Below are positions 28,561 through 38,597 of a stretch of DNA of 38,597 bases, piece after piece. A program made the position numbers and the translations under genes. The stretch's first letter is position 1; the number at the start of each line of letters is the position of its first letter. The stretch spans positions 1-38,597 of the forward strand of contig WELB01000242.1 of NCBI GenBank assembly GCA_009602725.1, written 5' to 3'. Source of the DNA: Spirogloea muscicola. Lineage: Eukaryota; Streptophyta; Zygnematophyceae; Spirogloeales; Spirogloeaceae. The notes below the pieces were generated by a model. That model was not told the DNA's origin, did not search any database, and was given only the letters and a program-made list of their open reading frames with translations.

Positions 28561-29105
28561 GCTCGCCCATTGAGAATATGGGCTGGAACAGCCAGCCCAA
28601 AAAAGAATTAGCAGAGTACAAGAAGAGGGGGGGGGAAGCCAGGCGAAGCCCTAAGGCGAAGCAGCAGAAATGACAAGCACACAAGAAAAAACAAAGCAGC
28701 TACTAACCACTCAGTAACCCCTGCTAAGCAGGCGCAGGTCGGAGAGGCTATGCTCCTGGAAGTATGTCCCCTGGCCAGAGCCAGAGGCAGCAGCAAGGGC
28801 TCGGCCAGCACGCAGGTGCAGCGCACGGGCCATGGACCTCTGCAGCGAGACGGCCAGGCGCATGCGATACACCTGGGCCAACGACCCGGCGGCGGGGAAG
28901 TCCACCGGCTCCCCATGGAAGCGGCGGGCAACGGCGTGACGAGCAAGTTGGTGGAGCAGTTCGAGCCACCGAGCACCCAACGCCCCATGGGTGTCGATAG
29001 CCAGAGGGAAGAAGGCGTCGGCTGGCGGATGGTCGGCGTACTTGGTCACCTTCAAAAGGGCGCGAGGGCTGTGAAAAGCCAGCCCGAAAAGAAGTTGACA
29101 AGGTC
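28560..29105 (-). mobile_element. Retroelement C-terminal domain with tail
   Basis: Longest coding remnant of the family. On the minus strand the frame reads KYADHPPADAFFPLAIDTHG, ALGARWLELLHQLARHAVAR, FPAAGSLAQVYRMRLAVSLQ, RALHLRAGRALAAASGSGQG and LSDLRLLSRGY-stop at 28711; the tail to 28560 has the GGGCTGG..CCAGCCC hairpin. The FFPLAIDTHGALG pattern resembles the 'F-x-P-L-A-x-E-T-x-G-x-L-G' stretch near the C-terminus of reverse-transcriptase proteins in many eukaryotic retroelements; that assignment is inference. No reverse-transcriptase motif remains here. A tail fragment of another copy is joined at 29070-29105. Confidence 0.75.
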
Positions 29106-29690
29106 CCCTTGGAGAAGTAAGTGGGCTTTCAAAGAATAAGCTCGCCCTACCTAAGAGAAAAAGTGATCGACCGTAGAGAAGACTTAAGAAGGTGGCTGGG
29201 AAAAGCCAGCTCAAAAAGAATGACAAGGTCCAAAGGGGCGAGGGTAGTGAAAGAGTCCAGCTCATCCCAAATAAACTTAGGGCTTCCGAGCAGGAAAAAC
29301 TGGACATGGTTCAGAGGAGCCGGACGAACAACAGTTGGTCGGTCAAGCGGGCCGGGCCTGCCCCGGCCGGGCCTGCCCCGTGCGGCACCTGGCGCAAGGT
29401 CAGCAGTGCCGGCGCGGCTACGCCACAGCAGGTGGCCGCCTAGCCGGCGGCGCGTTGCACCGACGAAGATGCTTCAATGTGCCACCTGGCCCGCCAGCTC
29501 CCAGCCGGAGTCAGGCGGCGATATCAGGTCGTCCACGCAGGTCCACTCTAAGAAGCCATTCAAGACGAGAGACCCTTCCAGTAGAGGACGATGTTTGTGG
29601 TTGGCCAGCCCAGAAAGCAAGGAAGAGTAGAATGTTCGTAGAGCCAAATAAGCGCTCAAGGACATTCTGACTCAAAGTGGCCACTGAGCC
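29105..29690. mobile_element. Retroelement tail fragments and unassigned GC-rich DNA
   Basis: Minus-strand tail pieces occur at 29195-29235 (GGCTGGGAAAAGCCAGCTCA) and about 29595-29620 (GGTTGGCCAGCCCAGAAAG). Between them, 29340-29520 is GC-rich with the direct repeat CGGGCCTGCCCCGGC / CGGGCCTGCCCCGTG at about 29350-29385. No gene is recognised. Confidence 0.55.
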
Positions 29691-29694
29691 AATG

Positions 29695-29835
29695 GGCGCT
29701 TAATATCCCCTGATGAGCAGCCGCCTTGGAAGCGCGGCCTGCGCGCGAGTGGACTGCGAACGCAAGGGACCGCTGAAGCCAGACGGCCAACCGCATGCGG
29801 AAGACCTGCGCGAGGGATTGGCTCTTCATCAACGT
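29695..29835 (-). mobile_element. Retroelement C-terminal end, decayed
   Basis: On the minus strand: LAQVFRMRLAVWLQRSLAFA, then VHSRAGRA, then CTGCTCATCAGGGGATATTA, a decayed LLIRGY-stop. It follows the family order but has lost the residues between RAGRA and the end. Confidence 0.65.
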
Positions 29836-29839
29836 GCAG

Positions 29840-29995
29840 GGCGCGCTCCAGCCCCTATCCTCTACGGGGCAAGCCCTGCTTCTAAGTCAGGCCTCCGGCT
29901 CTCGTGGCGGCGCTCCAGCTCCCCAAGTTGGCTGGTCGGATTTGGTTGTGCTCACCCGTGGGTACTAATGTCACCTTAGGCACCTAAGTTTAGGT
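29840..29995 (+). mobile_element. Retroelement 3' end, subfamily like 1070-1210
   Basis: The frame ends WSDLVVLTRGY-stop (stop near 29969) and the tail reads ATGTCACCTTAGGCACCTAA. The copy at 1070-1210 shares this frame end and tail. It lies in opposite orientation to its neighbour at 29695-29835. Confidence 0.65.
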
Positions 29996-30004
29996 CTCCG
30001 TTTC

Positions 30005-30340
30005 ACATAACAAAGTGCTCGCCCATAGAGAAGAGTGGCTGGCAAAGCCAGCCCAAAAAGAATGGACAATATCCCAAGCCAAAGAAAGAGGTGCCGAAAG
30101 TGTACTTTACATAGCCTTCTTCATTTTGCACTGGACTCTGCCTGAACAATGTATTGGCTTCGATTGGCCTCCCTTTCATTTCATGCGCTCCGCGCTCCTT
30201 CTCTCCCTTTTCAGAGCTTGGGAAGGATGAATCACTTAGTAACCACGAGTGAGGAGCCGCAGATGCGAAGGATTAGCAACCGGAAAGCAATCCCCCTGAC
30301 GAAAGCCAGAGGCTGCAGCTAGAGCTTTTCAAAAAGCAAG
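30005..30340 (-). mobile_element. Retroelement C-terminal end with hairpin tail
   Basis: On the minus strand the frame end reads KALAAASGFRQGD..SHLRLLTRGY-stop (30335-30240), and the tail at 30110-30005 has CTTTCTTTGGCTTGGGATAT and GGGCTGGCTTTGCCAGCC. About 125 bases of other sequence lie between. It ends some 260 bases before the LRR gene start codon, so it borders that gene's promoter. Confidence 0.7.
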
Positions 30341-30598
30341 CTTGCTTTCCTTTGGGCAGCGTCAACTGGCAGACCTTTTCTCGCTTTGGAAGCAGCCATC
30401 CTCTGAAGGGGCAAAACTGAGAAGCGCAAGCTGCGGTGGCCCACCGTTTAAGCCCTTGTACATTCTATTGGGACCTCGTCAATACTTCCAGGGCTGGCTG
30501 TATACAGCCAGCGCCCCTCTTCACATTCCGAGAGAAGGTCCGGCCTTGCAGCCCTCGTTCACTGCTTCCCCCCACACCTCCCCCGCTCGCCGCCTGCT

Positions 30599-33500
30599 AT
30601 GGCCGCCGCCGCCCCTTGGCCGCTGCTGCTCCTCCTCCTGGCCGTCCCAGCAACGCTCCGCGGCGTCTTCAATGGTGAGCTCCGGTGCTCGCCGCCATTG
30701 CCATTGACTCGATGGGCGCGGCGGCCGAGCTGCTGCCTGTCTATACATTCTGGTCGCCCACCGATCTGTCCGGCCTTGAACATTCCCGAGTCCGCCGGGC
30801 TTCGGCCCCTCGGAAGCCAGGCTCCATGCGGAAACGAGACTGACGCCGCTTCTGATTGTATGCCGAAAGTTGATATTGAGACCCCCGTGACGTGACTTCC
30901 CACGCACCCAGCTCCCCGAGTGGAGCCATCTTCCTCCACTTGGTTGTCTTCGTCTGGCACCAAAGTTGGTCTGCACAATGCTCGTAGCTCCCTTAAAAAT
31001 CTCCGGGTGTCACTCCACTCCAGCTTCTGACATTGAACAAGCGCCTGTGTGCAGCTGATATTCTGGTTTCGGCAAGCAGTCCTTCCGGCCAGCTGTACAA
31101 GGTGAGGGGCGTGAAGAGCTGTTGCCTTCCTTCTAGAGTTGGCGGCGCTGAGCAGCCAATCTGCACGAAGTAGTACAGAGCTGGGTGGGCGTCAAGCGCA
31201 GTGCTGCTCTGTCGAGCCCAGCCTTTGAACGTTCTAGAACCACTGACAGGCCGAGGTGACTGGTACTTGATGTTTCTTTGGATTGAACTTCATTACATGG
31301 ATACTCTGCATTGTTAGGAGAGACTTCATGGTGGCCAGAGGAGACTCCTTCAAGCGGGCACAAGTCCTGATTGTATGATGCACCAGACTCTTAGGCCATC
31401 TCGTCACATCCGCATATGCATAGGGCGTGTCTAACCGCTCTATGAAATCGAGAAAAGCTCACTCTGAGAGCTCACCCGTGAGAACCATTTGGATTGTTGA
31501 TCTGCTGAACCTATACTCAAGATCTCGGCGGGCAGCATGGCAGCACTAGCAGATTGGGTTTTCCAGACTTAACAACTTTGGGTGGTCAACAATGTTGAAC
31601 TGAAACAGCACTTGGTTCGGACTTTACTGCAGTGCTGCCACTGCAGCAATTCAAGGCTGCGGTGAAGAACCCAATGGCCTTGTCAAGCTGGACCGGCACT
31701 AATCCCTGCGCGGGGTGGTTCGGGATCACCTGCAATGCAGCAGGCCAAGTTATCGGTTTGGAAGCAGCTTACGCAGCCTCCGGCAACCTAATAACCTGGC
31801 ATCAGCTACGTTAGCCTGCTCGTGAACACCAGATGAAGACCGATGCCTTGATTTTCTTACCAAGCTATATGCACCCAACTGGCAGTGTGGGCAGTACATA
31901 GCACCATGAGGGCCAGAAGCATGCCCCCAGAATGAGAAGGTGCTAGTGTAGCTTCCACACTGAGCGAGTGCAACAACTTAAACGCGACTGGGTCCATGTG
32001 CACAGCTCACAGCACGTGCCTTTGCTGTGCTTGCAGGCAATTGGCAGGACAGCAGCTGACTGGCACTATGCCGAGCAGCCTCGGCAACCTCACCAGCCTT
32101 ACAACCCTGTGAGAATGTCCTTCTAGACGACACCTCCTTATTGTACATGACCGTGAGCTGCAAGCACGGCCTATTTCCTCTTAGAGTTTGTATACAACTT
32201 TACATATTAACCTTGTCAAGGATTAATAGCCAGTGTGAAACACAGACAATCTCATAAATCTTGGCGGCCTCTTCTGAATCACTGCTCGTAGGTTGTGGCA
32301 GACAAGTCGGTCTGTTGCCCTTCTCAGGATTCTGTCGAGGTGCAATCTTCTGATCGAAGTTTTCAGCTCTGTGCACCCATCAGGCATCTATACAACAACA
32401 ATCTGAGCGGATCGATACCCCCTACCTTGGGAAATCTTGCGCAACTCAACCTTCTGTGAGTTGACCTTTTCTTCTGCTCACACATGCATGTCATATCAAG
32501 CACTTCCGGGTTGACTTTGCTGAGCATTTTGCTCCTCAAAGTCATGTGGCGGGCAACCCACCAACCCTTCGTAAAGTGAAGTTACAAATTGTGTGTCTGC
32601 GTGTAGAAGTAATGTCATGCATGGTCACGTCACTTTCGAGACTGAGATGCTGTGAGATGCCAAAGAACTTGCTCTGGTATATCTGAGGAGCTTGACCCCA
32701 TAGTCCTTAGCTTGAGGGAGGGTGAGCATGGAAGGTACAGGGCTGTCTTCATGAGCTTGCAGGAAGCACAGAGTGGCATTAAAAAATGACCTGCTTTGAG
32801 ACCTTCCTGTTTCTCAGTAACCTTGACAACAATACTCTGACGGAGTCCATTCCAACAACTCTATGCCAACTGTCTCAGCTCACTCTCTGTAAGGGAGGGC
32901 AGCACATGCACTGCCACCATCAATGTACTGCTCTATATATGAGATGTACACATCCATTGAATGTCAAGTTTTGGTTCTTGTAGTCAGTGGCAATGGTGAT
33001 GGCAACTGCTCTGCAGTCATGGTCATCCCTTTCTTGAAACAACAATGCCTGCTGAGCCTTGGCCTTTTGTTGTTGCCCGGCGTGATGACAGGCACCTGGC
33101 ATACAATAAGCTGACGGGCACCATCCCCAAGAATATCACCCAGCTGCCCAAGCTTGTCATACTGTGAGCCCATGCCCACGCAACATCTGGAAGAGACCGC
33201 TGCTTATGCTTGGTCACTTCGACTGCTGAGCAAGTCACAAATATCCCGCCTAATGATTTCTCAAGTAAGACCTTTGCACTCACAAGTTATCGTTTCTTGA
33301 CAATGTTCGATGTTGCACAGGATCGGCAACAATAACAACATCTCTGGTTTCATACCTACTGGCTTGGAGAACCTAACCCAGCTCGCCAAGTTGTAAGTTC
33401 ACTATTACTGCAACCTGATCAGTCACAAGAGCTGAGAGCTGAGGATTGCCTGCCAGATCTGCCATTCCACTGACCACATGCTTGCAGGCTGGTGATCATG

Positions 33501-36274
33501 AGATGTGGTGGTAATGTCAGATGCTGCGACTGTGTGTACTGATCAATGTGACTTGTGACTCTATTATGGGTCAGGTTGTCTTATATGCCAGCTCCGTCGA
33601 ACAGAGGCAACCAGCTGTAGGCACTGCGAGCTACTATCTTATATGACATTCTGGGCATGCACAGTGTCTTTGGGAGCAACTTGCTTACGGGAAGCATACC
33701 CAGTGGCATCAGCAAAATCACAAATCTCACTGTCCTGTAAGCCTGCTGCTTTCTGGAATTCCATCAAGACCATAAGTGCCGCTTGCTCGTTTGAGTCAGG
33801 CAAGTTATAAGTCGATCTTAAGAAGCTGATCACACTGGAGGTGTAAGAAGGGCATTGGCTGCTTCGTGTACATGACAAGCGAGAGCGCAAGCCTGAAACT
33901 GCAGATCAGATGAGCTATGTCATAGCCTGCACTAACGCGTATTTGGTACGCTTCATCACTCAGGGACTTGGGCAGTAACAAGCTGACAGGCGCCTTCCCA
34001 ACCTGGATCAACAACCTGAAGCAGTTGCAGCAGCTGTGAGTTTGTGATTATGCACAGGGACATGTGACTGTGGGGCAGAGGGGATAGACATCCTTGCTAT
34101 GCCCCACGCCTTACTAGCAGTATCTAAGTGCAAGAGCACCTGATTCTGAGGCCTTCCACTGTGCTCTATCAGTTGCAAAATGACGTCCTCAAGTGAATCT
34201 CCATGTATGTTGTGAAACAGCATCACAATGCTAGCTTTGACATAAGACTTGCTCTCCATGCAGTATTCTGTCTGGCAACAACTTGACTGGTTCAGTCCCC
34301 TCGTCGTTGGGAATTGTCACAACCCTAACTCGCTTGTAAGTGTGCTTTGGATCTTCGTTTACTGACTGACAGATTTAGAGCCACAATGACAGACAGGACT
34401 GCTGCTTGTTGGAATGTGGTAGCTTTACTATCCAGGGCTTGGGGCACAATGTGTGAGCTACCAAGGTCTTGTCTTTTATCCCTACCTTCATGTAGACTGA
34501 CTGACTAATTACAGCGAGCATCGTTGTCCTGTCCTGCGTGACTTGCAGGGATGTGAGCAGGAATACCCTCAGTGGACCTTTCCCAGCCAGTGTCATTGCC
34601 TTGGTCAATACAACGAAACTGAAGACGCTGGACTGCTCCTCCAACTACTTCAACGGCTCGCTTCCCAAGCCCCAGACAACAGGAGGTGGCATTGTCACCA
34701 ACTTCAACACCAATTGCTTTGGGGTCAATGTGACGTCCTCCCCTGCAGGCCAGCGGAGCTTTGCCCAGTGTGCCAATTTCTATCACGTCCCGATACCTCC
34801 GCCACCTCCACAAAGTTCGTGGACCGCTGCATTGCTTGCCTAGCAAGTTGGCAAATGAGACGCTATACATGGGCAAAATGTATCTTGACGTAATTAACTC
34901 TCTTGCAGCATCTTGCTGCAATGGGGCGCAATTGCCGAGTTTTCTGCACATGCTCTCAAAGTTGCCCAGGCAATTGGCAGGATCCCAGATTCTCATACAG
35001 GGTGATGCTATTGTGCAATCTGTGTGGGCGCAGGTTGTGTAAGAGACACAGACTGTTCTTTGCCTACTGGATACAGTTCTTCCTGCGCAAGTACATCCTG
35101 CAGCGGGTGCGTCTGCCATCACATAATTTAGAAAGCTGCGGCGACCCTTTTGGTACTTTTGGTACTTTTGATCTTGAGAAGGGTAGTCTGCGCATGACTT
35201 TGCCAATTTACAATTTAACTAGACACAAAATGTCTCGCTTTGCAGCAGTTGGCAACTGTGGCTGAAAAGCTTGGATAACACCTGCAGGGGTCACTGCTTG
35301 CTGGTGACGTCCACATCTGGCAGCCATTGTTACAACAATCGTACTGGAGTTGACCCACACTGCAGCCAAGATACTTGCGATGGGTAAGGCACACATGCCC
35401 CCACCCATTGCACATTTCCCCAGCCTTGCATCTTCTGCCTGCTGCTCTAATAATCAGACAACACATAGGCCACATCAGCAGCTTGGGGTTGCCTCAACAG
35501 TCACAATCAGTTTCACAAGACCTTGATAGCTGTGGTTCTGAGCCCAGCCCTGACCAGTCTCTGCTGCAACACCACTGTCTCCCTAACAAGTGCATGTTGC
35601 CACACTCTCTCGTCATGCCAGGAAAGGTCGTTGCGTGACGCAAGCACCCAGGAATGATCCAATCTATTTTACCTCCCCCCCATGCGCCTACTACAATGGC
35701 CTCGAGTACGATCCCGAATGTGTGCAGTATATATGCAGGTAACCGATCCCGATGCCTGCTCTTAACCCCAAAGCTTTGTCCTATTCTTCTGCCTCTGCAA
35801 GGTCACGCAGAATGTCCACAGACTTGGGCCATTCTTGCGGAAGATAAACAGCCTCTTGCCATACAGCAGATTTGTCAACCAGAGACGAAGTTGGAGTGTG
35901 CATAGTCATGAATTCTGCAGCATCCAGTCCAGAGACTACTTGTAACTGGTCATGCCAAGTAAAGCAGGTGAAGCAAACAAACATTCTAAGGTAGCCACAT
36001 CACTGTGTGCAGTAATGGCACATGCACCCTTGGCATGTTCGGCGACAACGTAGGCTGTGAGTATTCGGACAGCGCGGAGTGTTCTCCTAGGTGTAATGGC
36101 AGGGGGTCTTGCGACCGCAATGCAAGGGTCGGCAAGCTGTGCTCCTTCTGCTCAGCCTCTTACTGCTACGATTGCGAGCTACAGGGGGGCTGCTATTGTG
36201 AATATTATCACGAATGTCTTCTTGCTTGTCCTCCTAATGCATATCCTCCTTGTGATTTCATACCCCCACCCTGA
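30599..36274 (+). CDS. Secreted LRR protein with EGF-like cysteine-rich tail, ~15 exons
   Basis: Exon 1 (30599-30674) encodes a signal peptide, MAAAAPWPLLLLLLAVPATL. Exon 2 (31633 to ~31798 or 31809) encodes an LRR N-terminal domain, LQQFKAAVKNPMALSSW plus NPCAGWFGITC. Then LRR exons 32037-32108, 32384-32455, 32818-32888, 33092-33163, 33321-33392, 33665-33736, 33964-34035, 34264-34335, each one plant-type repeat such as LGSNKLTGAFPTWINNL. 34549-34818 carries the last LRR, a Cys pair and IPPPPPQ. Exons 34909-35001, 35246-35383, 35622-35738 and 36013-36274 encode NTCRGHC, DTCDGKGRCV, CSNGTC and CNGRGSC motifs. All introns after the first are phase 2. About 560 residues; no kinase or transmembrane segment. 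Likely extracellular binding role; partner unknown. Exon 32818-32888 has 71 bases and breaks the frame if retained; skipping it restores the frame. The exon 2 donor is uncertain: GC donor at 31799, or GT donor at 31810 with acceptor before 32047. A cryptic exon at ~31050-31101 is possible. Confidence 0.85.
32818..32888 (+). other. 71-base LRR exon with frame break
   Basis: Flanking splice sites are good (TTTCTCAG and GTAAGG). It encodes NLDNNTLTESIPTTLCQLSQ, a recognisable LRR in which the usual Gly after LT is Glu. The other seven inner LRR exons of this gene are each 72 bases with the same phase at both ends. The missing base is near the donor (CTCACTCTCT where CTCACTCTNCT is expected). The exon is either skipped, part of a broken allele, or affected by a sequencing error. 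Confidence 0.75.
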
Positions 36275-36770
36275 CTTGCATCATCTCCATAGGGCATTTT
36301 TGATGCAGCTTCATTAGCAGCCCAGAAAAACTCCCAGCAGGCCAGCAGGCCTTCCACTTTGGGCCAGTTTGTCGGTATCAGGCTTCTGGCTGACACAGTG
36401 TTGTACGTATCATGCTCATACATTAACCAAATAGATTGAATGCAAGCTCCTCTGCAAGTGCCTTTGTAATAACTCGTTGCCTACAATCTATCCCGCCCTT
36501 GCCCGAAGCATGTGGACGTTAGGCCTCGTGGCAAGCTGTACGTGCCAAACCGCTTTCGCTGTTGTTCCATGCTGTCCACGCTCGTCTGGGTGGTCCACAT
36601 AGCCTGCCGGGTGGCCTTGGACGCTCCGGCAGCGGACGTGTCCTGTGCCATGCCATCTTTGGGGATGCTCGACAGCCTGGGCCCCATCGTGAGAGCCAAT
36701 TACATTCGTCGTCAGGCTCGCCTCTCACGGCGTGGACCTTGGGGCAACACCCTCTGATCCTTGAGACGGT
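36275..36770. other. LRR gene 3' flank; no second gene recognised
   Basis: TGTAA, a green-algal polyadenylation signal, lies at 36465-36469, about 190 bases after the stop, a reasonable 3' UTR length. From 36512 to 36757 there is an 81-residue frame with no family likeness and a competing frame on the other strand; neither is called. Confidence 0.4.
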
Positions 36771-36774
36771 AGAT

Positions 36775-37500
36775 GTGTATTAAATATGGAGGGCCTGAGT
36801 GGTCAAAGGCCAATACATCCATGTAATCGTACCTCTTTCGGCGGGCGCTGCTTTGCTGCACGCGGCATCGCCGGGGAGTTAATGGAACAGTCCCCTAGAA
36901 CCGCATCCCCATCGTCGGGTTCGGCCCTCCGGTGGTGGACCTTGGGGCTACCCTCGTCACACGCTCTGGGGAACGGTGGCAGATGGAACACGTCAAGTAG
37001 TAGGCCGAAGCTGGACTCATCAGACTCATCAACGTGGATGTACACGGGGCTTTCGGCAGCCGCTGGCTGGATCTCCTTCAGCGGCTTGCCCGCCAGGCCA
37101 TTGGCCGGCGGCCGGGTCTGCCAGGGGCTATGCCCGGCTTCAACGCCGCCGGTTCGCGTGCGCAAGTTTTCCGCATGCGCCTGGCGGTAACGCTTCAACG
37201 CTCCCTTGCCCACGCCGTCCATACGCGAGCAGGAACCGTGCTATGGCTGCCGCCTTTGGGTCTCGAAAGTGCCTCGTTCCCTGCAGCCAGCTTTTCCGAC
37301 CTGATGTTTCTCACTCGCGGGTACTGAGCTTCCTTTGCATCGTCGTGTGTTTTTTGCCGTGATTTGTGGTGTAGTCCCATCTCGGCACCTCTTTCTTTCT
37401 TTGGCTTTGGACATTGTCAATTCTTTTTGGGCTGGCATTGCCAGCCCCACTTCTCTATGGGCGAGCCCTTTCTTTGGGCTGGCCTCTCCCAGCCACCAGT
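36775..37500 (+). mobile_element. Retroelement C-terminal domain with hairpin tail
   Basis: The frame 37034-37327 reads DVHGAFGSRWLDLLQRLARQ, then MPGFNAAGSRAQVFRMRLAV, HAVHTRAGTVL and SFSDLMFLTRGY-stop. Upstream, 36786-37030 holds frameshifted sequence that may be more of the same protein. The tail 37340-37480 has CTTTGGCTTTGGACATTGTC and GGGCTGGCATTGCCAGCCCC. At 36775-36820 a short tail of the AAAGGCCAA type is joined in. Confidence 0.75.
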
Positions 37501-37640
37501 CAAGCTGGCCGCGCTTGCCTATGTTAATGTGCTGACTCGTGGGTCAGCTTAGCAGCAGATGGTGTACATCTGTCAATGTGCGTGCCTTTGTACTTGGCCA
37601 CTCAGGCCGCCATCACTTCATCCATTGCATTCCCTTGGAA
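37500..37640 (+). mobile_element. Retroelement 3' end, 'TTGTACTTGGCCA' tail
   Basis: The frame reads LAYVNVLTRGS and continues into GATGGTGTACATCTGTCAAT and GCCTTTGTACTTGGCCACTC, matching the tail type of 2870-3110 and 25425-25610. It is fused directly behind a hairpin-type tail with no host DNA between. Confidence 0.65.
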
Positions 37641-37654
37641 GAGCCGCCCTGCTC

Positions 37655-38035
37655 CACCAAGAAAGAAAGGGCTCGCCCATAGAGAAGAGGGGCTAGCAAG
37701 GCCAGCCCAAAAAGGATGGACAATGTCCAAAGCCAAAGGAAAAGATGCCGAAGAAGGACTACACTACCAAACACAACAACACACTAGGGAAGCTCAATAC
37801 CCACGAGTGAGCAACAGCAAGTCAGAATAGCTCGATGCGGGGAAGGAGGCGCTCCGCCGAGACCCTAAGGCGGCGGCCAGAGCGCGTCCTGCGCGCGTGT
37901 GGACTGCGAGGGCAAGGGAACGTTGGCACGGTACCGCCAGGCGCATCCGAAAGACTTGGGCGAGCGACCCGGCGGCGTTGAAGCCGGGCAGCGCCCCGGG
38001 CAGACCCGGCCTCCGGTCAATAGAAGAAAGTGCTC
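37655..38035 (-). mobile_element. Retroelement end, inverted partner
   Basis: On the minus strand: PGFNAAGSLAQVFRMRLAVP, HTRAGRALAAALGSRRSASF and YSDLLLLTRGY-stop at 37794, then the tail 37790-37655 with CTTTGGCTTTGGACATTGTC and GGGCTGGCCTTGCTAGCCCC. It lies head-to-head with the plus-strand copy at 38065-38390, separated by a short tail fragment (38020-38060). Confidence 0.8.
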
Positions 38036-38064
38036 GCCCATTGAGAATAGGCGCTGGAACAACG

Positions 38065-38390
38065 CCCTGGCGATAGATGTTCGCGGGGCCTTCGGCAGCC
38101 GCTGGCTGGATCTCCTCCAGCGGCTTGCTCGTCAGGCTATTGATCGGCGGTCGGGTCCGCCCGGGGCGCTGCCCGGCTTCAACGCCGCCGGGTCGCTCGC
38201 CCAGGTCCTTCGCATGCGCTTGGCGGTATCGTTCCAGCGATCCCTTGCCCACGCTGTCCACACGCGCGCAGGACGCGCTCTGGCCGCGGCCTCCGGGTCT
38301 CGGCGGAGTGCCTCCTTCCCTGCCTCGAGCTACTCGGACCTGATGTTGCTCACTCGCGGGTACTGAGCTTCCCTAGTATGTTGTCGTGAT
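38065..38390 (+). mobile_element. Retroelement C-terminal end
   Basis: The frame reads DVRGAFGSRWLDLLQRLARQ, PGFNAAGSLAQVLRMRLAVS, HTRAGRALAAASGSRRSASF and YSDLMLLTRGY-stop at 38366, followed by GCTTCCCTAGTATGTTGTCG as at 25275. It is cut at 38389 by a minus-strand tail. Confidence 0.8.
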
Positions 38391-38597
38391 TGAGAATAGG
38401 GGCTGGAACAACCAGCCCGAAAAAGAATGAACAGAGTACGAGAAGGGGGCCAGGGGAAGCGCTAGGTAACAGAAACGTCAATAAGAAGAAAGTGCTCGCC
38501 CATTGAGAATAGGGGCTGGAACAACCAGCCCGAAAAAGACTGGAAGTGGGTCCCCTGGCCAGAGCCAGAGGCAGCAGCGAGGGCTCTGCCGGCACGA
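38385..38597 (-). mobile_element. Two tandem hairpin tails and the start of another coding end
   Basis: TTGAGAATAGGGGCTGGAAC plus CAACCAGCCCGAAAAAG occurs at about 38390-38427 and again at 38500-38537. At 38540-38597 the minus strand resumes the coding end RAGRALAAASGSGQG and runs off the window. Adjacent tails in the same orientation suggest serial insertion into an existing copy. Confidence 0.75.

Noticed and set aside
36512-36757. 81-residue frame after the LRR gene
   Set aside because: No family likeness, no supporting splice sites, and comparable frames on the opposite strand.

Overview
The window reads as nuclear DNA of a eukaryote of the green lineage, most likely a green alga. The basis is three intron-containing genes, one of which is an MLO-family membrane protein (a plant and green-algal family) and one a plant-type leucine-rich-repeat protein, with GT-AG introns of roughly 70 to 960 bases and a large load of decayed transposable elements. 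The species cannot be named from the sequence. No tRNA, rRNA, CRISPR or bacterial operon was seen.

Three genes are well supported. (1) 8688-13249, plus strand: an MLO-like seven-transmembrane protein. I could join 13 exons with matching phases into an intact frame of about 632 codons. (2) 26474-27689, minus strand: a secreted protein of the PstS-like (phosphate ABC-transporter substrate-binding) fold, two exons, 334 residues, with several of the usual phosphate ligands replaced. (3) 30599-36274, plus strand: a secreted protein with an LRR N-terminal domain, LRR modules each encoded by a 72-base phase-2 exon, and a cysteine-rich EGF-like tail, about 560 residues in about 15 exons. One LRR exon is 71 bases, so it breaks the frame unless skipped.

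The rest is mostly repeats. 1-2500: a possible edge exon, a (GA)n/(GGGA)n tract with one undetermined base, and small tandem repeats. 2870-3110: a retroelement end. 3113-5240: a 2.1-kb imperfect palindrome. 5240-8330: a GC-rich minisatellite and retroelement debris up to the MLO promoter. 13.25-18.0 kb: mostly unrecognised, with one retroelement end and tandem duplications. 18.0-23.8 kb: at least five full or partial copies of a ~1.1-kb element with an internal minisatellite. 23.8-26.2 kb, 27.8-30.4 kb and 36.8-38.6 kb: dense, mutually inverted fragments of a retroelement family whose open frame always ends in a Leu-Leu-Thr/Ser-Arg-Gly-Tyr-stop signature.

The three genes do not form a pathway. 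The MLO-like protein is a plasma-membrane protein; the other two carry signal peptides and are probably extracellular. The LRR and PstS-like genes are divergently transcribed across ~2.9 kb of repeats. The most unusual material is the repeat biology (one coding end with several alternative 3' tails, the palindromes, the minisatellite-bearing element), the altered PstS-like protein and the 71-base LRR exon. I saw no convincing new multi-gene system.
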